In this document: positions 15,946 through 25,799 of the stretch, piece by piece | Layout: the number at the start of each line of letters is the position of its first letter | How positions within the stretch are numbered: the first letter of the stretch is position 1 | Assembly: GCA_018001935.1 (NCBI GenBank) | Contig: JAGNHB010000001.1 | Span: 186,001-250,000 of the forward strand | Length of the DNA stretch: 64,000 nucleotides | From: Acidobacteriota bacterium | Lineage (GTDB): Bacteria; Acidobacteriota; JAAYUB01 | Direction: 5' to 3' | The notes under the pieces: model-generated | The model's database searches: none | What the model saw: only the letters and a program-made list of their open reading frames with translations | What the model was told of the DNA's origin: nothing | Program-made: the position numbers and the translations under genes

Positions 15946-16703
15946 ATGCCCCGTGTCCTGTTACGTTCCCTCACCTTTGCGGTGCTCCTTGCCGCACTCC
16001 TTCCGGAGCTGTTCGCCACGGCCCCGACCGCCCCGGGCCCCGGGCCCCGCTACCCCCAGGAGTTCGTGCTCAAGCCGCTGAAGCTGCTCCCCGCGTCCCT
16101 GCGGGCCGTGATGACCCTGCAGCAGGCCGCCATCCTGGACAGTTACCGAAGCGTGCCGGACCCCGGCCCCGAGGCGGTTGGGGGCGCCCTGGCCGCGGAG
16201 GTCGAGGCCGCGCTCCGGACCCTCACCGCCGAGAAGCCTTCCATGGACGACCTGGCGAAGCGCTTCGGCCGGATCGCCGGCCTGACCGCCCGGTTCGCCG
16301 ACGTGAGCCGTTTCGGGGAGGGCCTCGAGGCCGGGTGGTTCGCCGATTTCGCCCGGTACCGGAACAGCTGCCTCCACAAGTACGTGGCGGTGTTCTACGA
16401 CCACTCCCCCCTTCTCTTCGTCGACGGGGACGTCGGGGCCTACCTGGAGGAAACCCGCGCACGGTGCGAAAAATACGCCCGCATGGTGGCCGGGATCTAC
16501 CGGGAGGGCGGGGACTCCTCCACGTTCGACGACCTGTCGCCGGCATTCGGGATCTCCGCCCTTCACTACAGCCACACCATCACCGACGTGGCGAACCTGT
16601 GGCTGTACTGCTGGTGGAAGTCCGGGGGCGACATGACCAACACCCCCTACTACACCCCGCCGCCAGCGCCGGCGACCGGGAAGACCGAGGAGGAGGACCT
16701 GGA

Positions 16704-16707
<4 letters not shown>
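15946..16707 (+). CDS. secreted protein of unknown function upstream of purH
   Basis: A 253-residue protein with a signal peptide (LLRSLTFAVLLAALLPELFA) and a Pro-rich segment. The helical mature domain includes YRNSCLHKYVAVFYDH and LHYSHTITDVANLWLYCWW; histidines and aromatic residues are frequent, but no known motif is evident. The tail is Pro- and Glu-rich. The start at 15946 has a good AGGAGG site; an in-frame ATG 72 bp upstream is possible but would overlap the promoter. Its stop overlaps the purH ATG (ATGA), so purH is translated from the same mRNA. The coupling of a secreted protein to a purine gene is unexplained. Confidence 0.72.
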
Positions 16708-18278
<1,571 letters not shown>

Positions 18279-18284
18279 ACCTTG

Positions 18285-18350
18285 ATGACCCCGCAATAGC
18301 CCGGATTGTGATCTCACGGAGGCACGGAGAAGAATCAGAAGGATTGTGGA
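18285..18350. repeat. half of a type-B palindromic element
   Basis: CCCCGCAATAGCCCGG followed by ATCTCACGGAGGCACGGAG. The same GAGGCACGGA-rich module makes up the arms of the full palindrome at 23957-24093. Confidence 0.5.
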
Positions 18351-18359
18351 TTCTATTAA

Positions 18360-18395
18360 GTCAATTACCCTCGCCTTCAGGCGAGGGCAATTGAC
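18360..18395 (+). promoter_or_regulatory. long near-perfect hairpin before the DUF1737-like gene
   Basis: A 17-bp stem with one mismatch: GTCAATTACCCTCGCCT (18360-18376) pairs with its complement (18379-18395) around a 2-nt loop. It lies 80 bp after purH and 45 bp before the next ATG. There is no T-tract, so it may be a 3'-end stabiliser for purH, a leader structure for the next gene, or a repeat. Confidence 0.55.
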
Positions 18396-18439
18396 TTCGG
18401 GGCAATATAAATTCAATACCGGAAACGGAGGTACCAAAC

Positions 18440-18685
18440 ATGTCGAGATCCTACATCGTCATCCAGTCATCCGAGCAGTCGGATTTCGAGGCGCAGGCGG
18501 AGAATGCGATCCGGGCCGGGTACGTTCCCCAGGGCGGTGTTCACACCGTCTTTTTCCAGGGGCCGCCGGAACGCCCATACTGTTACATGTATTTCCAGGC
18601 CATGGTCTACGCGCCGTACCTGGATGCCCTGAAAAAGGCCCGGAAGGACCAGGAGAAGCAGGCCCGGAAAGGCCAGGCGCGCTGA
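18440..18685 (+). CDS. small DUF1737-like protein
   Basis: An 81-residue protein. The core (YIVIQSSEQSDFEAQAENAI and AGYVPQGGVHTV) matches the layout of small DUF1737 proteins, in which a beta strand, a helix and a G(W/Y).P.GG turn recur. The C-terminus is a highly charged helix. A good ACGGAGGT site lies upstream. Function unknown; being so short, it may bind a partner. It sits downstream of purH and a hairpin, with a terminator after it. Confidence 0.7.
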   Translation: MSRSYIVIQSSEQSDFEAQAENAIRAGYVPQGGVHTVFFQGPPERPYCYMYFQAMVYAPYLDALKKARKDQEKQARKGQAR

Positions 18686-18771
18686 GCGGGGCGAGCCCGT
18701 CACCCCGACCCGCCAGGCGCGGGCTGTCGATCTTCCATGAGAAGTTAACGCTCCCCTGGGCGGTGGTAAAT

Positions 18772-18809
18772 AAAGAAGGGGGCTCCGAATGGCGCCCCCC
18801 CTTCTCTTT
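18772..18809. terminator. bidirectional terminator between convergent genes
   Basis: AAAGAAGGGGG and its complement CCCCC(C)TTCTCTTT form a stem with A-rich left and T-rich right flanks. It separates the DUF1737-like gene (plus) from the metalloprotease gene (minus). Confidence 0.7.
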
Positions 18810-18841
18810 GGTGCAGCGCCTCCCGGCAGGAGGCGCGTACT

Positions 18842-21800
18842 TCAGTTGATGGCGTCGGGCTCCACCAGGAGCCAGTAGCCGTTGCTCCGGAACCAGCCGA
18901 TGTCGAGAAGGCTGACGCCGATGGTGTAGGTCCCGGCGTTGAGTTCGACCTCGATGTACTCCGGCCCCGGGACCCCGTTGAGGGCCGACCCCACCACGTT
19001 CCAGCCCGTGTCGAAGAGGTAGAGGTCCATGTCGCAGTAGCGGCTGTCCGGGTAGAGGCTGAGGAGGTAGCGCCCTGTGCGGGGCACCTGGAAGCGGTAG
19101 AGGTCCTCCACCGTGTCGGTGTAGCCGCCCCCGATGTCGAAGTAGAACCACCCCGAGTCCCCGGGGCCGACGAAGCCGCGGACCTCGACGGGGAACAGGG
19201 AAAGAACGTTCGGGGTCTCGCGGTAGCCGTTGTTGGCGTCGTCGGTCTCGTCCTGGATGGGCAGGTAGCGCTGGGCGGGCACCGCCGAGAAGAAACGGGA
19301 GTCGGTGGTGCTGAAGATCTCGTAAGCGTATCCGCCCTTGCCGCTCTCGACGGTGAGATAACCGCCGATCTGGGGCCACGGCCCGTCCGTGATCCACTCG
19401 TTGAGCAGGCCCAGGCGCCTCTGCCCGGCGCCCTCCGTCACCGTCTGGTCGTCCGTGCGGTTGCCGTTGGGGTCCCAGACGTCGAGTCGGACGGCGTTGG
19501 CGGTCTCGAGGCTGAGGACGGCCAGGCCGGTCACGTAACCGATCCCGCCGGCCATGCCCTGGGCCACGTGGGACATCAGGTTGTAGTAGAGCGGGTGCCA
19601 CTGGAGGGGCAGGGTGGTCTGGAGGAGGTGGTAACCCGGGTCCCCGAAGGTGGTGGCGCCGATGAGGGGCCGGTCGCTGCTGACCCGGACCCACCCGTCG
19701 GTGACGCCGGCGGAGGGGAATCCGAACTCGGCGGGGGTGAGGTCCACCACCCGGTTGTACCAGCCGGGGATGGCGTAGCTCCTGGGCTGTCCGACCGGGG
19801 CCCCGTTGGCGTTGTAGAGGGTCACGGTGAGGTTGGCGGTCTGGTCGTTGGGGTTGACCAGGTCCAGCCGCGAGTTGAAAAACCCGTTCAGGTGGACGAA
19901 GTGGGGGCTCACCGTCAGGTTGCGGGCTTCCCAGGGGAAAATGGACGGCTGGCCCGCCAGGGAGCCGGCGGAGTTGAAGTTCACGGTGAAACCGGCCGCG
20001 GGAAGCTGGGTCCGGGCCATGAGGTAGGCGGACCCCGCGCCGGCGGGCCGGAAGATGGCGGCGCCGTTGGGCGGGATCGTGTCTTCCAGGTGGGTCTCGC
20101 TCCCGTCGGCGTAGTAAACGTAGAGATCAACCTCGTTGGCGAAGGCGTTGGGGTTCACGATGGTGACGTCCGTGTACTCGTCGCTCTCCGCCGTGAAGCG
20201 GGGGAAGTACAGGGTGGTGGCGGTGTCGGAGAGGGCCCCGGCGCCGTCCAGGCAGTCCATGACGTTGTTGTAGAAGCTCTCGGAGAGGAAGAAGCCCTGG
20301 ACCCCGTACGGGTCGGGGTTGTCGGTTTCCACGAGGATCCACCCGTCGGCGGCGCCGCCGGGGAACTTGAACAGCTGGTCCACCTGGGCCGTGTACTGCT
20401 GGTAGGGCGCCAGGTCCACCACCGCCGGGTTGGACGCTCCCGTGCCGGCGGGGAGGGGGATGCCGTCGATGTCGAAGGCCGTGATCCGAAGCCACGAGTA
20501 GTAATTGGAGTTGCTGACGACGGCGATGCCCATGCCGTAGTCCGCGTTGATGGAGAGCCAGGGGAAGAGCAGCCGGTTCCGGACGGGGATGGGGGAGGTC
20601 GCGGGCTTCGGGAAGTGAAGGTACTTGTTCCGGAGCGGGGAGGGGTTGAGGATCTCGAACAGGGCCACGGGGGTGGAGGAGGGCAGCGTCCCGTTGGCGT
20701 AGGCGTGGAGCGGGAACGAGGTCTCCAGGCCGCCCGTGTCATACACCCCGCCCGTGTAGCCCACCAGGGCCGTGACGGCCCCGGTCTCGCCGTAGGTGAA
20801 CCGGAAGTCGCCGTTGCCGTGCAGGACCAGGTCGGCGGTCACGGGGATGGTGCCCTGCCCGACGACCGGCACGTTGTGCCAGGAGAAGGTGACCTGGCCG
20901 GCAGACACCTTGGCATCCACCAGGAAATGGGTGTTTCCCTGAGGGTTGAGGTCGCATTTCAAGGGGGCGATCTTGGGCATGGGGCGGGAGAGGAAGTCGT
21001 GGATGTCGGCTCCCGCGAGGGTGTAGGCCGGGTCGGGGTCCTCGAAGCGGTTGAGGGTGACGTACCCGTTCGAGCACAGGAAGACGCGCCGGCAGGTCCG
21101 GCCGGCGAAGGTGAAGTTGAAGCCGTCGGGGAACCCGAACTCGACGGTGTCGTTGTCCCCCAGCGGGAGCTGGTTGATGTCGAAACGCGGCAGGTTGACC
21201 GTCTGGGCGATGTTGACCCAGGCGGCGTTGAGAAGGGTCGTCTCGGTGAACCCCCAGATGCAGCAGGCGCCGATCCCGTCGTCCTCGATGACGGGGGCCC
21301 AGATGCCGTCGCGCCCGTCGATGGCCTCCACCACCAGGTGGTACTCGCCCGGCGGGAGGCCCGAGATCTCGAACTCGCCGGAGCCGTCGGCCCGGAAGCC
21401 CGAGAGGCAGGCCACCTGGAGGTCGATGTCGCTCTTCTTCACCACCCTGACGTGGACGGCGGTCAGGGGGATCTGCCCGTTGTAGAAAATGCGCCCGCGG
21501 ATGGTCCCCAGCTCGGAGCCCCAGGGGATGTGGTACGGCGGGTTGTAGATCGTCTCGGGGTAGAGCAACGACACGGCGGACATGTCGTCATATTCCAGGG
21601 TGCGCCCCCAGCGGTCGTCCACGGGGTTCTCCCAGGGGTACATGGTGGGAATGTAGAACGGGTCGATGGCGAAGGCGCCCGGCGCGGTGTTGGCGAGGTT
21701 CACGGCGCCCACGAAAGTGTGGCCCAGCCCCCACACGTGGCCGAGTTCGTGGGTGAGGGTGGACTGGAGGTCCAGGGCGGCGCTCGACCCGAAGAGCCCG

Positions 21801-22252
21801 TTCATGACCAGCATGGCGTCGGTGATCCGCTGGGTTTCGGTGTTCTCGATGACGATCCCCACCCCGGCCACGGTGTTGGGGTCGAGGCCGAAGTAGTCCA
21901 GGACCTGGCCGGTTTCGTCGAACACGATCTCGTTCACCCCGTCGTTGATGACCCCGTAGTCGATCCCCAGGTTGTCGAGGGTGAAGTTCACGCTGGAGAC
22001 GTAGAGGTTTCCGGTGAGCTGCCGGGCCTCGGGGACGTCGTCCCACGTGTTGACGGAAGCGACGACGAGCGGGAGGCCGTCACCCCCGTGGAGGGTCCCG
22101 CCGTCCACGAGGAAATCCACGGGCAGGGCGCCCCAGTGGACGAAACGGGTCTGGTCGTCCAGGGTGGAGACGCTGGTCTGGAGCACGAAAGCCGGGCAGC
22201 TGACGGTGAACAGGAGAAGTGCGCAGAGGGTGAGAGAAGTTCGCAGTTTCAT
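18842..22252 (-). CDS. large secreted zinc metalloprotease with PPC domain
   Basis: A 1136-residue secreted protein. A signal peptide (residues 2-20) is followed by a matrixin-like metalloprotease domain: HELGHVWGLGH near residue 166 gives the HExxHxxGxxH zinc site, and a Met-turn-like TMYPW follows. Next is a carboxypeptidase-regulatory-like beta domain (about 240-305, GTIRGRIFYNG...). A long region of repeated Ig-like or lectin-like beta modules covers about 450-1010, and a C-terminal PPC domain (about 1020-1136) ends it. It is probably an extracellular or surface protease. The start at 22252 has a strong AAGGAGG site and its ATG overlaps the stop of the upstream secreted protein gene (ATGA), so they are coupled. 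Confidence 0.85.
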   Translation of the reverse strand: MKLRTSLTLCALLLFTVSCPAFVLQTSVSTLDDQTRFVHWGALPVDFLVDGGTLHGGDGLPLVVASVNTWDDVPEARQLTGNLYVSSVNFTLDNLGIDYGVINDGVNEIVFDETGQVLDYFGLDPNTVAGVGIVIENTETQRITDAMLVMNGLFGSSAALDLQSTLTHELGHVWGLGHTFVGAVNLANTAPGAFAIDPFYIPTMYPWENPVDDRWGRTLEYDDMSAVSLLYPETIYNPPYHIPWGSELGTIRGRIFYNGQIPLTAVHVRVVKKSDIDLQVACLSGFRADGSGEFEISGLPPGEYHLVVEAIDGRDGIWAPVIEDDGIGACCIWGFTETTLLNAAWVNIAQTVNLPRFDINQLPLGDNDTVEFGFPDGFNFTFAGRTCRRVFLCSNGYVTLNRFEDPDPAYTLAGADIHDFLSRPMPKIAPLKCDLNPQGNTHFLVDAKVSAGQVTFSWHNVPVVGQGTIPVTADLVLHGNGDFRFTYGETGAVTALVGYTGGVYDTGGLETSFPLHAYANGTLPSSTPVALFEILNPSPLRNKYLHFPKPATSPIPVRNRLLFPWLSINADYGMGIAVVSNSNYYSWLRITAFDIDGIPLPAGTGASNPAVVDLAPYQQYTAQVDQLFKFPGGAADGWILVETDNPDPYGVQGFFLSESFYNNVMDCLDGAGALSDTATTLYFPRFTAESDEYTDVTIVNPNAFANEVDLYVYYADGSETHLEDTIPPNGAAIFRPAGAGSAYLMARTQLPAAGFTVNFNSAGSLAGQPSIFPWEARNLTVSPHFVHLNGFFNSRLDLVNPNDQTANLTVTLYNANGAPVGQPRSYAIPGWYNRVVDLTPAEFGFPSAGVTDGWVRVSSDRPLIGATTFGDPGYHLLQTTLPLQWHPLYYNLMSHVAQGMAGGIGYVTGLAVLSLETANAVRLDVWDPNGNRTDDQTVTEGAGQRRLGLLNEWITDGPWPQIGGYLTVESGKGGYAYEIFSTTDSRFFSAVPAQRYLPIQDETDDANNGYRETPNVLSLFPVEVRGFVGPGDSGWFYFDIGGGYTDTVEDLYRFQVPRTGRYLLSLYPDSRYCDMDLYLFDTGWNVVGSALNGVPGPEYIEVELNAGTYTIGVSLLDIGWFRSNGYWLLVEPDAIN

Positions 22253-22815
22253 GGCCGGCCTCCTTTGACCGAGAGGGCCGAGGTGAAATCGGAGAGGGGG
22301 ACCCACGCGCCCTTCGTCCCGGGCGCCGAAGCCGCGGCTTTGCCGGCGGGGGACTTGCCGGCCGGGAGCTGCACTTCCCAGGCGCCGGCAGCGGTCTTCC
22401 GGGCCTCCAGGACGCCCCGGGAGGCCCCACAGACCAGGAACGCCTTCGGGTCGCTCGCCTTGGGGCGCAGGAAGACGACGTAGTGCTTCCCCTTGAGAAA
22501 GACGGGGGCGTCCGGCACGGTGACCCGGAGCTTCCCGACGGTCCCCCCGATCACCTTCAGGGAGAAGGTTTCGGGAAGCCCGCCGTCCTTCAGGGCGGAC
22601 TCTTTTCGGAACATCCAGGTGGTGAAGACCAGTTGGCCGTTGCCGGGGGCCTGGTTCACCGATTGGCCGGTGCAGGTCACGACGGCGACGTCACGGGCCA
22701 GGGCGGCCGTTTCCGGCAGGGTGACGGGGCGGGTCCGCGCCGCCGCCCACGGGACCGGGAGGAGCAGGATCGACAGGAACAGGATCGGGCGGATGACCAG
22801 GGTTCGAGCTTTCAT
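22249..22815 (-). CDS. secreted protein coupled to the metalloprotease gene
   Basis: A 188-residue protein with a signal peptide (VIRPILFLSILLLPVPWAAA, cleavage near ARA). The core of about 100 residues contains VAVVTCTGQSVNQAPGN, VFTTWMFRKESALKDG and a long DAPVFLKGKHYVVFLRP stretch. It resembles a small beta-sandwich found in many secreted acidobacterial proteins, but I cannot name the family. The tail is Lys-, Ala- and Gly-rich. GGAGGCATT precedes the ATG. Its stop overlaps the metalloprotease start by 4 bp, so it may be an inhibitor, chaperone or co-secreted partner of that protease; this is inference. Confidence 0.72.
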   Translation of the reverse strand: MKARTLVIRPILFLSILLLPVPWAAARTRPVTLPETAALARDVAVVTCTGQSVNQAPGNGQLVFTTWMFRKESALKDGGLPETFSLKVIGGTVGKLRVTVPDAPVFLKGKHYVVFLRPKASDPKAFLVCGASRGVLEARKTAAGAWEVQLPAGKSPAGKAAASAPGTKGAWVPLSDFTSALSVKGGRP

Positions 22816-22949
22816 GGAATGCCTCCTCATTCAACAGCATTCAAGGGCTTAGACGCGGACACCCTGCCGGGAGTTCAATGGGGATCCCGGAATTTCCACC
22901 CTTGTGAACAGGCCCGCCCCGACGGGCGGCGGCAAGGGGAGTCCGGGGC

Positions 22950-23192
22950 TCACCGCATCTCCGCCAGAGTGAAGACGGCAACCTCCACCACGGTCCCCAG
23001 CAGAGCAATGACCAGGGCGAGCTTGAACCGTCGAAGGGCGGACCGTTCGCCGTCGGGCAGGGCGAATTTCTCCGGGGCGAAACTGAACATGCGCCGGCCG
23101 AGGCGTCGGTACTGGAGGCGGTCGAATCGCCAGGCTTCCAGGGCGGCCCAGAACAGGAAAACGAGGTTCCACGCAACGAGGATCAGGTTCAC
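22950..23192 (-). CDS. small two-helix membrane protein
   Basis: An 80-residue frame starting at a GTG (23190-23192) with two hydrophobic segments (VNLILVAWNLVFLFWAALEA and LALVIALLGTVVEVAVFTLA) separated by a basic loop rich in R. Weak ribosome site (GGGAGA). No family recognised. The topology and coding-like composition favour a real gene. If the upstream part is used instead the frame runs through a non-coding spacer, so the GTG is the better start. Confidence 0.5.
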   Translation of the reverse strand: MNLILVAWNLVFLFWAALEAWRFDRLQYRRLGRRMFSFAPEKFALPDGERSALRRFKLALVIALLGTVVEVAVFTLAEMR

Positions 23193-23278
23193 GGCGTCTC
23201 CCAAACCCGCTTGGCAGGGCCATTGTACCGGATGACCGCCGTGGGGCCAAGGGGCTGGGCCCTTAAAATCCGACTTCC

Positions 23279-23307
23279 TTGACGCGGGAGGGTGGATGGT
23301 GGATAAT
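23279..23307 (+). promoter_or_regulatory. promoter of the thioesterase gene
   Basis: TTGACG (23279-23284), 17 bp, GATAAT (23302-23307). Leader of about 30 nt with AAAGGAG before the ATG at 23344. Confidence 0.6.
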
Positions 23308-23343
23308 CCGGACCCGTCGGACGGACGAAAGGAGTGAAGGAAA

Positions 23344-23751
23344 ATGCGGGCTACGGATGATCGCCGCTGCTTTGTGTGCGGGAGCGAAAACCCCGAGGGG
23401 ATGCGGCTCGAATTCAGGACGGAAGCGGCAGGGGAGGCGTCGGCGGAACTGGCCGTGCCCGACCGGTACGCGGGGTGGTCCGGAGTGGTGCACGGGGGGA
23501 TCGTCTGCACCCTCCTGGACGAGGCCATGGCCAAGGCGGCCATGGCGGCGGGTCACCCCGTCGCCACCGTGGAACTCTCGGTGCGCTACCTCGCCCCGGT
23601 CCCCACGGGGGCGACGTGCCGGGTCGTCGGGAAGGTCCTGGAGGTGCGACGGCGCCTGGTCCTGACGGAAGGGAGCGTGTCCGACGCCGAGGGGCGTGTT
23701 TTCGCGACGGCCACCGCCAAGATGCTCGTCGTCGCCCGCGGGGAGACGTGA
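23344..23751 (+). CDS. PaaI-family hotdog thioesterase
   Basis: A 135-residue hotdog-fold protein. It starts with a RRCFVCGSENPEG region, a Cys-rich motif seen in a subset of PaaI-like thioesterases. The active-site helix GVVHGGIVCTLLDEAMAKAA follows, then VATVELSVRYLAPVPTG. These enzymes hydrolyse acyl-CoA thioesters; the substrate is unknown. A good AAGGAG ribosome site and a plausible sigma-70 promoter precede it, and it is not obviously part of an operon. Confidence 0.88.
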   Translation: MRATDDRRCFVCGSENPEGMRLEFRTEAAGEASAELAVPDRYAGWSGVVHGGIVCTLLDEAMAKAAMAAGHPVATVELSVRYLAPVPTGATCRVVGKVLEVRRRLVLTEGSVSDAEGRVFATATAKMLVVARGET

Positions 23752-23956
23752 ACTCTCGCCAGGCGCAACGCCCGCAAAGGAAGACGGCCTTGGCCGAAAA
23801 TCCTGCTCCAGACCGATTTTTCGAGAGATCGAACCCCATACTTGATGCGTTCGCAAAACGTCGGAAAACGAAGGGAAAAGTGTATGTAAAGCCTTTGTTT
23901 GAGACATCACCCGGAGGGTGATGGTACTTTTTGCGGTGTCGTCAAGTTTGACGCCC

Positions 23957-24093
23957 CCGCAAAAAGTCCTTTTCTCTCACAGAGGCACGGATGCACGGAG
24001 AAATGCAAATCGTATTTAATAGAATCAACAATTCTTATGATTCTTCCCTGTGCCTCTGTGCCTCTGTGAGATCAGAATCCGGGCTTTTTGCGG
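23957..24093. repeat. type-B MITE-like palindrome, best-preserved copy
   Basis: A 137-bp palindrome bounded by CCGCAAAAAG and CTTTTTGCGG. Next in from each end are CTCACAGAGGCACGG and (C)CGTGCCTCTGTGAG-type arms. The AT-rich centre has no open frame. Its arms recur singly at 18300-18350. Confidence 0.7.
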
Positions 24094-24138
24094 GGATGTC
24101 CAGAATGATGGCCGTGGACGGTTGGCCCGAAGGGTGCG

Positions 24139-24228
24139 ATGATGGCTGTACCGATGGCGATGGCGATGGCGATACCGATTGCGATACCGATTGCGATACC
24201 GATACCGATACCGATTCCGACCCCGATG
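24139..24228. repeat. degenerate hexamer tandem repeat (CGATNN)
   Basis: About 14 head-to-tail copies of GATACC/GATGGC-type hexamers. A similar array, followed by a similar CGGACCT(A/G)CA flank, is found at 52961-53041. Confidence 0.7.
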
Positions 24229-24274
24229 GGTATTTCTCCGGACCTACAGCCTACAGCCTACAGCCTAAACCCCT

Positions 24275-24946
24275 TCACTTGAAATACTTCTTCATCGCGG
24301 CCTGGAAGATTCCCTCGAAGGAGGTGAAGTTCCAGTACCCTTCGCCTTTGGTGTTGTCCATGATGTAGAGGAAGGCGTCACGATAAAGGGTGAAGGACGG
24401 GGCCCGGACGGCGACGGGTTTCCGCTGCACGAAGAACCCCACCAGGCGGATCTCGTTTTTCTTGCAGTAATCCACCAACTGGGGGAGGGGAGGGTATCGG
24501 TCGGGGACGAAGGCGAAATTGTCCATGGGGCTCCCCGTGTCCGACATCTGGAGGAGGTCCTGGGACACGCCGTCCCCGATCACGTAGACGGTGGTTTCCC
24601 GGATCCCCTTGTCTTTGAGATATTTCGCCAGGGTCTTGTAGGGGTTCGTGGCGGTGGACGTCGCGCGGAACTTGAAGGAGCCGGGGACCCCGTCCAGTTT
24701 TCCCGCTTTCCCGGCGTACTCCTCCTTGTAATCGGTGTTCACGAAGGAGACGAAGACGAGGTCACGGTCGGCCGGGAGATTTTTCACCAGCCAGGTGAAA
24801 CCGTTTTCGAAACCGTAGTCGTCCACTCCGGGGCGCATGTCCTGTTGAACGAAGAAAATGATGGGTTTGGCGGCGGGTTCCGCCGCGAGGGAGAAGGCGA
24901 GGGTGGCGGTCAGCAACGCGATCAGGGTGAAGGTCTTGCGGTACAT
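24275..24946 (-). CDS. secreted protein, member of a paralogous pair (1)
   Basis: A 223-residue protein with a signal peptide (residues 2-22). The mature part starts AEPAAKPIIFFVQQDMRPGVDDY. Strong beta strands (IIFFVQQ, DLVFVSFVN, TTVYVIGDG, RLVGFFVQ) alternate with helices, as in a von Willebrand A-like or Rossmann-like sheet, but the metal-site motif is not visible. It ends FEGIFQAAMKKYFK. The neighbour at 25079-25780 is clearly its paralog: FFVQ.D.RP..D, NLPADR..VFVS, GVSQDL and F.F.PDR are shared. A GGAGGAGAT site precedes the ATG. Function unknown. Confidence 0.75.
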   Translation of the reverse strand: MYRKTFTLIALLTATLAFSLAAEPAAKPIIFFVQQDMRPGVDDYGFENGFTWLVKNLPADRDLVFVSFVNTDYKEEYAGKAGKLDGVPGSFKFRATSTATNPYKTLAKYLKDKGIRETTVYVIGDGVSQDLLQMSDTGSPMDNFAFVPDRYPPLPQLVDYCKKNEIRLVGFFVQRKPVAVRAPSFTLYRDAFLYIMDNTKGEGYWNFTSFEGIFQAAMKKYFK

Positions 24947-25078
24947 GGTCCATCTCCTCCATAGCGTGGTTTGGCAACAAGGGAACATCCCCTCCGCGGT
25001 TGCGGGGGAAGCTGTCTGTTAGATGCGACGGAGTCGGTAAAGTTCAACCCGGGAAGGCCCGGAGCGGGCGATTCCCTC

Positions 25079-25780
25079 TCATTTTCGCATGTGCTTTTTC
25101 ATCGCGGACTTGAAGACGCCCTTGAAGGTCGAGAAATTCCAGTAGATTTCACCCCGGGTCGCCTTCGTGACGTAAACGAGGGAATCCCTGAAGACCGAGT
25201 CATCGTCTTTTTCGTCGCCCGACACCTTGTTGAGGATGTTCAGGGATTTCCAGACCAGGAAACCGACGATGCGCACCCGGAAGGTCTTGCAGTAATCCAC
25301 CAGGATCGAGACGGTGGGGAAGCGGTCGGGAAGGAAGGAATACCGGTCGTTGGCGTAGGAACTCTCGTACTGGATCAGGTCCTGGGACACACCGTTGCTG
25401 ACGAGGAAGACGGTGGTGTCCTGGATGGAGTGGTCCCGGAGGTAGCGGTAGATGTTCATGTAGGGCGTGGTGGCGGCGGAAGGGGCCTCGAAGTAGAACC
25501 CTCCGGGCGGCCAGGAGAGGCTGGAGGCGGCGCCCGAGTACTCCTCCGTGTAGATGTTGTTGAGGAGGGACACGAAAACAACCTGGCGGTCCGCGGGCAG
25601 GCTTTTCATCAGGAAGGTGAAACCGTCCTCGAAGTCGAAGTTGTCGATGGTGGGCCGGATGTCCTTCTGGACGAAGAAAACGAGCGGGCGGCCCGGCGCC
25701 GGCGACGGGGCGGGGGTCGCTGAGACGGCGGCCAGGGTGAGGGCCGACGCCAGGAGAAGGCTGAACACGGTTCGGGTCAT
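25079..25780 (-). CDS. secreted protein, member of a paralogous pair (2)
   Basis: A 233-residue paralog of the protein at 24275-24946, with a signal peptide (FSLLLASALTLAAVSA). Shared blocks include VFFVQKDIRP, LPADRQVVFVSLLN, TTVFLVSNGVSQDL and FLPDRFPT. It ends WNFSTFKGVFKSAMKKHMRK, the closest match to the other copy. It lacks a recognisable catalytic motif. The start at 25780 has GAGGAGTT upstream; a longer in-frame frame would run through the lpxC 3' region. The two genes are adjacent on the minus strand with about 130 bp between them, which suggests local gene duplication. Confidence 0.75.
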   Translation of the reverse strand: MTRTVFSLLLASALTLAAVSATPAPSPAPGRPLVFFVQKDIRPTIDNFDFEDGFTFLMKSLPADRQVVFVSLLNNIYTEEYSGAASSLSWPPGGFYFEAPSAATTPYMNIYRYLRDHSIQDTTVFLVSNGVSQDLIQYESSYANDRYSFLPDRFPTVSILVDYCKTFRVRIVGFLVWKSLNILNKVSGDEKDDDSVFRDSLVYVTKATRGEIYWNFSTFKGVFKSAMKKHMRK

Positions 25781-25799
25781 GGGGAACTCCTCGGAAAAG

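Larger units (their letters stand above)
23752..24274. other. non-coding region rich in repeats
   Basis: Over 500 bp without a gene. It holds a 10-bp motif in both orientations (CTTTTTGCGG at 23927 and 24084, and its complement CCGCAAAAAG at 23957), a full type-B palindrome (23957-24093), and a degenerate CGATNN tandem repeat (24139-24228) that ends in CCTACAGCCTACAGCCTACAG. Confidence 0.75.

Noticed and set aside
18842-18842. Gene starting at 22306 rather than 22252 for the large protease
   Set aside because: The 22306 start would add residues before the signal peptide and has no ribosome site; the 22252 ATG has one and overlaps the preceding stop codon.
24139-24228. Replication origin or iteron array
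   Set aside because: The repeats are too short and degenerate, and neither dnaA boxes nor replication genes are near.
23752-24274. Small proteins coded by the CGATNN array
   Set aside because: The Asp/Thr-rich frames have no start with a ribosome site and the array is degenerate at two unrelated loci.
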